The notes below the pieces were generated by a model that was not told the origin of the DNA, ran no database searches, and saw only the letters and a program-made list of their open reading frames with translations. Below, in pieces: positions 35,128-42,147 of a stretch of DNA of 57,995 nucleotides; position 1 is the stretch's first letter, and each line of letters begins with the position of its first letter. Made by a program: the position numbers and the translations under genes. The DNA lies in NCBI GenBank assembly GCA_945619025.1, contig CALZBJ010000012.1, forward strand, positions 1 to 57,995, written 5' to 3'. Source of the stretch: CALZBJ01 sp945619025. Its GTDB lineage: Bacteria; Pseudomonadota; Gammaproteobacteria; Cardiobacteriales; Wohlfahrtiimonadaceae.

Positions 35128-36132
35128 TTATTGCACCTCTTTTCCGGTAATGGTATTTAAAAGTGCGAGCGCACGGCCTTCTCGAATCGAGGCTAACGCG
35201 GTGGCGGCATTCTCTTTTAAATCTTCATTGCCAAAGAGTTTTAACAGCATTGCCACATTGATGGCAACGGCATGTTCATGCGCTTCCGGCGCTCGTCCTT
35301 CAAGCATTTTAAGGAGCGATGCGCGGTTTTCATCCGGCGTACCGCCGACCAGCATAGAGAGCGGATGGCTATTTAAACCAAAATCTTGCGGCACCACCTC
35401 ATATTCATCGATCTTACCGCCGTTAAGCTCCGCCACTGTCGTTGGCCCATGAAGCGCTACCTCATCGACGCCGCTGCCATGGACTACCATCGCACGTTTA
35501 TAACCGAGAAGATTGAGCGTTTCCGCGATGGGACGAACGAGATCTTCGTGATAAACACCAATCAACGCATAAGGAGGACGCGCCGGATTCACAAGGGGCC
35601 CGAGCACATTAAAGAGCGTCCGCGTGCCAAGCTCCGCACGAACGGGTGCCGCATGCTTAAAGCCCTCGTGATATTGTGGGGCAAAGAGAAAGCAGATGTT
35701 GTGATCATCCATCATTTGGCGCGATTCATTGGGCGTTGCTGCGAGATTTACTCCAAGTTTGGCTAAAAGGTCCGATGACCCAGTGAGGCTCGATACGGAA
35801 CGATTTCCATGTTTGGCAACTTTTACACCACAACTTGCCGCAACAAGCGCACTCGCCGTTGAGATATTGACGGTATTTGCGCCATCACCGCCAGTACCGA
35901 CGATATCGGCAAATTCATAATCAGGACGGGGAAAGGGTTTAACCACCTCTAAAAAAGATTGGGCAGCGCCGGCGATCTCTTCGGGCGTTTCACCGCGAAG
36001 CTTCATACAGATGAGTGCTGCTGCGAGTTGAGAGTGCGTCAGTTCACCGCGAGCGATGCTTGAAAACAACGTTTGGCTCTCGCCTAAAAAGAGACTTTCT
36101 GATTGGTAGAGTTTGTTAAAAATTGCTTTCAT
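35128..36132 (-). CDS. trpD: Anthranilate phosphoribosyltransferase
   Basis: Adds phosphoribosyl to anthranilate. 334 residues: DIVGTGGDGANTVNISTASA (PRPP loop), KHGNRSVSSLTGSSDLL, GVNL, and the metal/PRPP blocks VHGSGVDEVALHGPT. It is a single-function protein, not the TrpGD fusion of E. coli, so the glutaminase must come from elsewhere. It is the first structural gene after the trpL attenuator, with AAGGA eight bases before the ATG. The leader between the attenuator and the ATG is about 210 bases, C/A-rich on the mRNA strand, and contains short ACAGACAA repeats of unknown meaning. Confidence 0.96.
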   Translation of the reverse strand: MKAIFNKLYQSESLFLGESQTLFSSIARGELTHSQLAAALICMKLRGETPEEIAGAAQSFLEVVKPFPRPDYEFADIVGTGGDGANTVNISTASALVAASCGVKVAKHGNRSVSSLTGSSDLLAKLGVNLAATPNESRQMMDDHNICFLFAPQYHEGFKHAAPVRAELGTRTLFNVLGPLVNPARPPYALIGVYHEDLVRPIAETLNLLGYKRAMVVHGSGVDEVALHGPTTVAELNGGKIDEYEVVPQDFGLNSHPLSMLVGGTPDENRASLLKMLEGRAPEAHEHAVAINVAMLLKLFGNEDLKENAATALASIREGRALALLNTITGKEVQ

Positions 36133-36340
36133 GATTCGATTCCTTTTTTATCTGTCTGCGTACAAGTGGTGCGTTGGGTTGTCTGTTTAATGTTTGTCTG
36201 TTTGATACTGGGTTGTTTGGTTGTCCTTGGTGTTCAAGCAAGGGACTTACATTCGATTTGATGGGCATTTCGGGCCCGATTTGATTAAATTCTTGTCTCT
36301 TCCGAGGGGGTTGCTGTTCTGTTTACTTTATTTTAGGCAT

Positions 36341-36425
36341 AAAAAAAGCCCACTGATTCAGCGGGCTATTGACGATATACGTGTCGTTTCTTCTTTTTTA
36401 GACGTGCACAGTTATATCTCCCGCT
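36341..36425 (-). promoter_or_regulatory. trp attenuator (terminator and antiterminator)
   Basis: On the minus strand AGCCCGCT (36367-36360) pairs with AGTGGGCT (36354-36347) and is followed by seven T, nearly the E. coli trp attenuator sequence. The upstream segment AGCGGG (36425-36420), just inside the end of the leader ORF, can pair with CCCGCT (36365-36360) to form the competing antiterminator. The Trp codons lie about 14-20 bases before that segment, so a stalled ribosome would leave it free. Competing pairing inside the leader (ATCTC/GAGAT) supplies the 1:2 pause stem. Confidence 0.88.
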
Positions 36426-36474
36426 CCCGAGAGATTTGCCACCAAAAGTTAAAAGAAAAAACGTTGTTGTTCAT
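36412..36474 (-). CDS. trpL: trp operon leader peptide
   Basis: A 20-codon frame from ATG 36474 to TAA 36412 encodes a peptide starting MNNNVFSFNFWWQIS, with tandem Trp codons TGGTGG at 36444-36439. Its translation reports charged tRNA-Trp: ribosome stalling on the Trp codons should favour the antiterminator and let transcription enter trpD. The Shine-Dalgarno sequence is weak (GGA about 12 bases upstream). Identification rests on the Trp pair, the position and the downstream attenuator hairpins. Confidence 0.9.
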   Translation of the reverse strand: MNNNVFSFNFWWQISREREI

Positions 36475-36521
36475 TTTGAATGTCGTTCCAATAAAAAATT
36501 GAAGTTGTCTGATGCCTATTA

Positions 36522-36550
36522 GTTGTATATCTCTTTTTTAGAAATGTCAA
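36522..36550 (-). promoter_or_regulatory. Candidate trp operon promoter
   Basis: A perfect -35 TTGACA (plus coordinates 36545-36550) is followed by TATACA (36524-36529, spacer 15) or TACAAC (36522-36527, spacer 17), about 50 bases before trpL. I see no clear TrpR operator (ACTAGTTAACTAGT type). Confidence 0.5.
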
Positions 36551-36683
36551 ACTTTTTAATTTTCTAGTGAGATTTTAAGGATCTGTTTTAAGATTTTAAA
36601 GCGATCCTATCCTCATTTAAAACCTACCGTAGGCTTCTATAGATCTCAATCTACCGCAAATGTATGACCCTTTTATGACACGT

Positions 36684-36738
36684 TAAAAACAAAGGGACGA
36701 TGAGGGCGTGCCAATTGCATCATTCCCTCAATCATCCC
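36684..36738 (-). terminator. Terminator after the cytosine-deaminase-like gene
   Basis: On the minus strand GGGATGATTGAGGG (36738-36725) pairs with CCCTCATCGTCCC (36706-36694), one bulge and one G-U pair, then TTTGTTTTT. It insulates this gene from the trp promoter downstream. Confidence 0.8.
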
Positions 36739-36764
36739 GATGTCTCCTCCGTTAATCGGAATGC

Positions 36765-37814
36765 CTATACGCGTGAATAGGGTTCTAAACCGAGCGCCAT
36801 ACGACCGTTACGCGTTGCGATATTGATCGCTTCATCGATGTTGGTGTAACGGCAACCGGTGATGAGTAATTTAAGCTCTTCCCACATATCACCATCGGTG
36901 AAAGGAAGCATGTAGTCAGCGATATTATCGGTACCGACTGCAACGGGAATCCCTGCTTTGGCAAGTTCGTCTGCTGGGGTAATTGAGTTGCGTGTTGGGC
37001 CTTGATCTTCACGGCGTGGGCTATCGATCCAAGCAAATGGGCAAGCAATCACCATCATTTGCGCTTCTAACATTTTTTTGTAGAGCATTTGACGATATTC
37101 TTCTGAGTGCGCGGTAATGGAGATCGAGTGAATTGCTACCACTTTTCCATTCATGCCATGTTCGATGGTTTTATCGGTCAGCATCTCAGTCTCTTTCTCG
37201 TCACATGAGTTAAATTGGTCAACGTGAACGTGCACCATTTTATCGAGCTTTTTACCGGTTTCCATTAAGATATCGAGGTGTTTTAAGTCCATGCCTTCCC
37301 CATGATCGCGAAGGTCACGGCGTGGTAAACCGCCGATAATATCTACTAAATCCGCCCCTTTATCGAACCAGTAACGCGCTTCTTTATCAATCACCCCTTT
37401 AAGCGTTTGGTTCACAAGTTTTACCGTGATGTCATTTTTGTAGATTTCACGGGCTTTAAGGGCTGCGGTAATCGCACGCTCTTCACAAATTGGGTCGATA
37501 TCGATGAAGCTGCCCACCGCAGCAACGCCCTGCTCGATCATACGCTCAAGCGCCATGCTGAAGTGACGATAGTAATCATCTTCGGTCATTTGTGATTTGA
37601 TGCGATCTAAGGTGTCCCATTTTTCGATGAGCGTTTGGTTTTGATAGACCTCAAACCCTTCAAAGTCGATTGTGAACGCACGGTCACCATGCATATGCGC
37701 ATTGACCCACCCGCCATTTTCTTGAATGCTACGTAAGAGATGGGCTTTAAGGCTTTTGTTACGGGTATAGAAATCGTGATTTAAAATTTGTCGTGATTGT
37801 GCTAATGCGTTCAT
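36765..37814 (-). CDS. Amidohydrolase, cytosine-deaminase-like
   Basis: Metal-dependent TIM-barrel hydrolase of the amidohydrolase superfamily, 349 residues from ATG 37814 (AAGG eight bases upstream; a start seven codons earlier is inferior). The metal ligands appear in order: NAHMHGD (about residue 40), HVHVDQ (about 200), AIHS (about 235) and GTDN (about 300). This pattern and the ADYMLPF segment resemble the cytosine deaminase/CodA branch. No codB permease is adjacent. The substrate (cytosine, isocytosine, a pyrimidine or purine analogue) is inferred only. The gene has its own promoter, a leader ORF and a terminator inside its leader, so it appears controlled by attenuation. Confidence 0.75.
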   Translation of the reverse strand: MNALAQSRQILNHDFYTRNKSLKAHLLRSIQENGGWVNAHMHGDRAFTIDFEGFEVYQNQTLIEKWDTLDRIKSQMTEDDYYRHFSMALERMIEQGVAAVGSFIDIDPICEERAITAALKAREIYKNDITVKLVNQTLKGVIDKEARYWFDKGADLVDIIGGLPRRDLRDHGEGMDLKHLDILMETGKKLDKMVHVHVDQFNSCDEKETEMLTDKTIEHGMNGKVVAIHSISITAHSEEYRQMLYKKMLEAQMMVIACPFAWIDSPRREDQGPTRNSITPADELAKAGIPVAVGTDNIADYMLPFTDGDMWEELKLLITGCRYTNIDEAINIATRNGRMALGLEPYSRV

Positions 37815-37886
37815 AATTTTTTCCTTTTTTTGCAACTCATCGGGGTTGAAAAGTCGATTGATAATCGGTTCATAAATTCTCTGGGC

Positions 37887-37922
37887 AAAAAAAAATCCCC
37901 CTATTAATAAAAGGAGGATTTT
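37887..37922 (-). terminator. Intrinsic terminator in the leader of the cytosine-deaminase-like gene
   Basis: On the minus strand AAAATCCTCCT (37922-37912) pairs with AGGGGGATTTT (37902-37892), one U-G pair, loop of nine, and a run of nine T (37895-37887). It lies about 75 bases before the structural gene and overlaps the end of a 33-codon leader ORF, so it works as an attenuator rather than an end of a gene. Confidence 0.85.
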
Positions 37923-38005
37923 CTATAAAAATGGAAAAGAGAAAGAGCGATGGTCATCACCATGTCGCGTCGTTGTTGTGACAAAAAAAAAGCTTCTGGC
38001 TTCAT
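37904..38005 (-). CDS. Leader ORF of a pyrBI-like attenuator
   Basis: Frame of 33 codons from ATG 38005 to TAA 37904. The product starts MKPEAFFLSQQRRDMVMT and ends KSSFY. Codons 5-8 read through a nine-T tract. Further on the mRNA forms a small hairpin (ATGGT-GATG-ACCAT, 37961-37948) followed by a pyrimidine/U-rich stretch, and the stop codon lies in the loop of the terminator. This is the layout of the pyrBI leader, where low UTP makes RNA polymerase pause so that a closely following ribosome breaks the terminator. An upstream nine-codon frame (ATG 38031) overlaps this ATG by ATGA. AAGGA is 12 bases upstream, a little far. Confidence 0.6.
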   Translation of the reverse strand: MKPEAFFLSQQRRDMVMTIALSLFHFYRKSSFY

Positions 38006-38049
38006 TTTTTTCTCAATTCCTTATCGTTCATCTAAACAAAACGATCATT

Positions 38050-38077
38050 ATTATAATGATATTTTTTACATTGACAA
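38050..38077 (-). promoter_or_regulatory. Promoter of the cytosine-deaminase-like gene
   Basis: TTGTCA (38077-38072) and a perfect TATAAT (38055-38050), spacer 16. Transcription should begin near 38043, about 38 bases before the leader ORF. The perfect palindrome ATCATTA-TTA-TAATGAT (38044-38060) overlaps the -10 and may be an operator. Confidence 0.65.
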
Positions 38078-38176
38078 GCTTAATTTAACATCGCGTAAAA
38101 TATAGTCAATCTTTTTATACTAAATTTGTATTGAATTTATATTGGAAGTTGTTTGGAAAACTCAATGAAAACAGAC

Positions 38177-39049
38177 CTATCGCCCTTGGAGTGATGGCTG
38201 TAATCCCCAGCTAAGCTTCTCTTTTAAGATACTAAAAAAGCTATATTCCAGCGGATGAATCAAAGTGATATCAAATTCATTGCTATTGATAGAGAGTCTG
38301 TCTTCCTTTTTAAGGGTAAAGAGCTCTTGCCCATCGCAGGTGACATTGACCGGTTTTTCCATCGAGGGGTGATGTTGAATGGTGATCGCACTGCTCGATG
38401 GCAACACAATCGGGCGATGGCTAAAGGTATGCGGGCAGATCGGCGCAATTAAGATCGCGGGAAGCGTCGGATAGATAATCGGCCCGCCCGTTGAGAGCGA
38501 ATAGGCCGTCGATCCCGTGGGCGTTGAAAAAATCAGCCCATCGGCGCGATAACTGGTTAAATATTCGCCATTAACGTTCACATCAAGCTCAATCAGGCGC
38601 GAGAGCTGGGTTTTATGAATCACCACATCATTCATCGCAAGCGACATCAGCTCTTCATTGATGCGCATCGAGAGCAGAAAACGATTTTCGCGGGTATATT
38701 CCCCATTTAATATATTTTCAAGATTTTCACGCACGGCTTTTTGGTCAAGATCCACTAAAAAACCAAGATGACCGAGATTGACCCCTAAAAGCGGCACATT
38801 GAGGGCATGAACTTTACGCGCAATGCCTAAAAACGTACCATCGCCCCCAAATACCATTAAAAGATCGCACGCGCCTAAACGCTGCATCACATTTTCAGGA
38901 TAGGCCGTTGATCGATACGGCAAATTGTCGACTTCATAATAGCGACATCCATTATCGTCTAAAATCCGCTTCGTACGCTCAACCACCTCGCGCACTTCTG
39001 GGGAATTTTCATCGCTTAAGATGAGGCCAATATTTTGAAAATGTTTCAT
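38177..39049 (-). CDS. nadK: NAD kinase
   Basis: Phosphorylates NAD to NADP with ATP. 290 residues. Motifs: MVFGGDGTFL (GGDG nucleotide site, about 66-75), GVNLGHLGFL, MNDVVIHK (the NE/ND motif of NAD binding) and DGLIFSTPTGSTAYSLSTGGPII, the conserved C-terminal domain signature. No ribosome site is obvious. It is transcribed alone; the gene downstream has its own promoter. Very secure. Confidence 0.95.
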   Translation of the reverse strand: MKHFQNIGLILSDENSPEVREVVERTKRILDDNGCRYYEVDNLPYRSTAYPENVMQRLGACDLLMVFGGDGTFLGIARKVHALNVPLLGVNLGHLGFLVDLDQKAVRENLENILNGEYTRENRFLLSMRINEELMSLAMNDVVIHKTQLSRLIELDVNVNGEYLTSYRADGLIFSTPTGSTAYSLSTGGPIIYPTLPAILIAPICPHTFSHRPIVLPSSSAITIQHHPSMEKPVNVTCDGQELFTLKKEDRLSINSNEFDITLIHPLEYSFFSILKEKLSWGLQPSLQGR

Positions 39050-39296
39050 TTATTATGGTATTCTAAATTGTTTATGATGGTCTATAGCATAGCACTTTAT
39101 CGAAATTTATAAAGCGCCGATTTCGCTCTAGCACAGCCGTTACAATAATTTAAAAATCGTGCATTTTTAAGGTTAACGACCTACCACCATTAAACAATTA
39201 AATGACTCAATAAAGTCTAGCCCTTCTTCGGTCTATTTTATTGTATGCCACTTACAATTAATGATTCACGCCGTTTAGATACTTAGGGAGGTATTA

Positions 39297-40715
39297 ATGC
39301 GTAAAACCGTTTTTATGCTGTTCGGACTTCTACTGTTGCCACTCAGCGCACACGCCGATCAAGCTGCCAACTTTCAAGGAGAATTGCTCTCTCCGATCTG
39401 GGGAATCCCCTTCGCCGGAATTATCCTCTCCATTGCCCTCTTTCCCCTTTTTGCCCCTAAGGTTTGGGACGAAAACTTCGGGAAAATCACCCTTGCTTGG
39501 ACACTGACTTTCTTCCTGCCATTAATCTATCAATATGGATTTAATACCGGGATGAGCATCTTTGTCGACGCGCTTTTTAGCGAATTTATCCCCTTTATTT
39601 TATTACTGCTGGTGCTCTTTGCAGCCTCTGGCGGGATCAATATTTCAGGGAATTTAGTCGCGAGCCCAAAGTTTAACGTAGGGATACTAGCCCTCGGCAC
39701 CGTACTTGCCTCAGTAATGGGGACAACCGGCGCCGCAATGTTACTCATTCGCCCGCTCCTGCAAGCCAATCGCAATCGTAAATATCGTATGCACCTTGCG
39801 ATCTTCTTTATCTTCTTAGTTGCCAACGTCGGTGGTGGGTTAACGCCGCTTGGGGATCCGCCGCTCTTTCTTGGATTCTTAAACGGGATTGACTTTTTCT
39901 GGACGTTAAAATATATGTTCGGCCCGGTGCTGGTGATGTCTGGATTGCTGCTTGCGCTCTTCTTTGTGATGGATACTTATCTATTCCATAAAGAAGGCCT
40001 TAAGAAAAGTGATGAAAAGACGACCTTTATTATGATTGGAAAACTCAATTTCCTCATTATTTTAGGCGTTCTTGTGGGCATTATCGTATCAGGGACGTGG
40101 AATCCTGGGATTGAGTTTAAAATCTACGATACAACGCTCACCATTCAAGGCATCATGCGCGATCTTCTCTTTGTTATCTTGACGATTGTGTCGATGAAGA
40201 TCACCTCGCGCGAGATTCGCCGCAGTAATAACTTTAACTGGTACCCCATTATTGAGGTGGCAAAACTCTTCTCAGGGATTTTCCTCACCATCGTTCCGGT
40301 CATTATGATTTTACAAGCCGGTGAAAATGGCGCGTTTGCGAAAATTATGGAGGTGACTCACGATGAAAATGGCACGCCGATTAACGCGGTCTATTTCTGG
40401 GTGACTACCTTCCTATCGGCCTTCTTAGATAATGCGCCGACCTATCTTGTCTTCTTTAATATGGCGGCTGGTGATTTAAATGGTCCGGATGCTGCACAAT
40501 ACTTGATGAATTCTGTGCCAACGACGCTTCTTGCGATCTCGATGGGTACGGTATTTACAGGCCCGCTCACCTATATCGGAAATGCGCCAAACTTTATGAT
40601 CAAAGCGCTCGCTGAGCAAGAGGGGATTAAAATGCCCTCCTTCTTTGGCTATATGTTCCGCGCGATGATCGTCTTAGTACCGGTCTATTTCCTCTTGATT
40701 TACCTCTTCTTGTAG
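39297..40715 (+). CDS. Sodium:proton antiporter-like ion transporter (NhaD/CitM superfamily)
   Basis: 472 residues with about 12 helices and a probable cleavable or anchor N-terminal segment (MRKTVFMLFGLLLLPLSAHA). Family blocks are ANVGGGLTPLGDPPLFLGFLNG, a helix-break motif of the ion-transporter superfamily, and FLSAFLDNAPTYLVFF followed by GPLTYIGNAPNFM in the second half, showing the inverted repeat layout. NhaD-type proteins exchange sodium for protons, while CitM relatives carry divalent metal-citrate. I prefer the antiporter reading, with ion specificity unsure. Strong ribosome site GGGAGG. Terminator follows. Confidence 0.82.
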   Translation: MRKTVFMLFGLLLLPLSAHADQAANFQGELLSPIWGIPFAGIILSIALFPLFAPKVWDENFGKITLAWTLTFFLPLIYQYGFNTGMSIFVDALFSEFIPFILLLLVLFAASGGINISGNLVASPKFNVGILALGTVLASVMGTTGAAMLLIRPLLQANRNRKYRMHLAIFFIFLVANVGGGLTPLGDPPLFLGFLNGIDFFWTLKYMFGPVLVMSGLLLALFFVMDTYLFHKEGLKKSDEKTTFIMIGKLNFLIILGVLVGIIVSGTWNPGIEFKIYDTTLTIQGIMRDLLFVILTIVSMKITSREIRRSNNFNWYPIIEVAKLFSGIFLTIVPVIMILQAGENGAFAKIMEVTHDENGTPINAVYFWVTTFLSAFLDNAPTYLVFFNMAAGDLNGPDAAQYLMNSVPTTLLAISMGTVFTGPLTYIGNAPNFMIKALAEQEGIKMPSFFGYMFRAMIVLVPVYFLLIYLFL

Positions 40716-40811
40716 TCGATAGTAGAGGATAAATTTTAAGAAGGTCTTATTAAAGAAACGAAGACATTTAAAATTGAATCAAAAAGCTCATTTTTATGAG
40801 TAAAACCACCG

Positions 40812-40840
40812 AAAAGCGCTAGATTTTCTAGCGCTTTTTA
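40812..40840 (+). terminator. Intrinsic terminator after the antiporter gene
   Basis: AAAAGCGCTAGA (40812-40823) pairs perfectly with TCTAGCGCTTTT (40827-40838), three-base loop, then T-rich. Confidence 0.88.
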
Positions 40841-40894
40841 GCGATAATCGATAAATTATCCATTTTCAACCATCAACCATAGAGGCAAATTAAT

Positions 40895-42124
40895 ATGTCG
40901 CTTTTAGTGCAAAAGTATGGCGGAAGTTCTGTCGCCAATATCGATCGCATCCGAAACGTCGCGCGTCGCGTGAAAAAGTTTAAGGATGCAGGACATGATT
41001 TAATCGTAGTTTTATCTGCAATGTCTGGCACAACCGACACCTTGATTAACCTTGCCCGCTCTCTCTCAAAAACCCCGCTAGAGCGTGAATTTGACGCTCT
41101 CGTAGCAACCGGCGAACAAGTGAGCATTTCACTTTTATCGATCGCTCTTCATGAGATGGGCATTAAGGCAAAATCCTATAACGGAAATCAAGCGAAAATC
41201 TTAACCGACCATGTTCACACCAAAGCGCGCATTATTAATATTGACCCAAGCACCATTCAACAAGATTTAGACGATGGTTATGTGGTGGTTGTGGCCGGCT
41301 TCCAAGGAGTGACCGATGACGGCGCCGTAACAACGCTTGGCCGAGGTGGCTCAGATACTACAGCGGTGGCCTTAGCTGCCACCTTTGGCGCAGAAGAGTG
41401 CCAAATTTATACTGACGTGGACGGCGTTTATACCACCGACCCACGCATCGAACCAAAAGCAAAACGTCTCACCAAACTCAGTTTTGAAGAGATGCTTGAA
41501 CTTGCGAGCCTTGGCTCAAAAGTATTACAAATTCGCTCCGTCGAATTGGCGGCTAAATATAATGTGCCCATTCGCGTACTATCATCATTACAAGAAGAAG
41601 GAGAAGGTACCTTGATCACTACAGAAGAAGAAATCGGCATGGAATCGGCCATCATTTCCGGCATCGCCATTAACAAAAATGAAGCACAAATTACCGTGCT
41701 TGGCGTGCCTGATCGTCCCGGCATTGCATTCGATCTATTGGGCGAAATTAGCTCAGCGAACATCGAAGTGGACATGATTGTGCAAAACATTAGTCAAGAT
41801 GAGACCACGGATTTCACCTTCACGGTAGGCGCGGTGGATTATGATAAAGCGATGACCATCACCGAGGCGACAGCAAAACGCATCGGCGCACGTAAAGTGC
41901 TCGGCAATGAAGAGATCGTAAAAATTTCACTGGTTGGCCTTGGCATGCGCTCACACGCGGGCGTTGCAAGTAAAATGTTCAGAGCACTCGCGGATGAGAA
42001 AATTAACATCCACATGATCTCTACCTCTGAGATTAAGATTTCTGTTGTGATCGATACCAAGTATACTGAGCTTGCGACGCGCACCCTGCACGATGTGTTT
42101 GGGCTCGACCAATTAGAACACTAA
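40895..42124 (+). CDS. lysC: Aspartate kinase
   Basis: First step of lysine, threonine and methionine synthesis: phosphorylates aspartate. 409 residues, the class with one kinase domain and two ACT domains: VQKYGGSSVAN (nucleotide loop), GRGGSDTTAVALAA, CQIYTDVDGVYTTDPR and LASLGSKVLQIRSVELAAKY, then ACT domains about 265-340 and 345-405. The length matches the allosterically controlled Pseudomonas/Bacillus type, not the E. coli LysC of ~449. A Met near residue 248 could be an internal start for a separate regulatory subunit, as known in Bacillus, but its ribosome site is poor. GAGG precedes the main start. Confidence 0.95.
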   Translation: MSLLVQKYGGSSVANIDRIRNVARRVKKFKDAGHDLIVVLSAMSGTTDTLINLARSLSKTPLEREFDALVATGEQVSISLLSIALHEMGIKAKSYNGNQAKILTDHVHTKARIINIDPSTIQQDLDDGYVVVVAGFQGVTDDGAVTTLGRGGSDTTAVALAATFGAEECQIYTDVDGVYTTDPRIEPKAKRLTKLSFEEMLELASLGSKVLQIRSVELAAKYNVPIRVLSSLQEEGEGTLITTEEEIGMESAIISGIAINKNEAQITVLGVPDRPGIAFDLLGEISSANIEVDMIVQNISQDETTDFTFTVGAVDYDKAMTITEATAKRIGARKVLGNEEIVKISLVGLGMRSHAGVASKMFRALADEKINIHMISTSEIKISVVIDTKYTELATRTLHDVFGLDQLEH

Positions 42125-42147
42125 ACTCAACCTGATTTAAACGCATT

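Noticed and set aside
36177..36220. Repeated TTGTCTGTTT/GGGTTGT units in the trpD leader as a protein-binding array (TRAP-like)
   Set aside because: On the mRNA strand they give CA-rich repeats, not the (G/U)AG triplets bound by TRAP; likely low complexity.
36221..36502. 93-codon plus-strand frame across the trp leader
   Set aside because: It is antisense to trpL and the attenuator, which explain the sequence well; no ribosome site.
38044..38060. Fur box in front of the cytosine-deaminase-like gene
   Set aside because: The half-sites read ATCATT...AATGAT with a three-base centre, the reverse arrangement of the Fur core seen at katA.
41620..41660. Internal start of lysC producing a separate regulatory subunit
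   Set aside because: The candidate ATG lacks a convincing ribosome site, so it is only mentioned in the gene entry.
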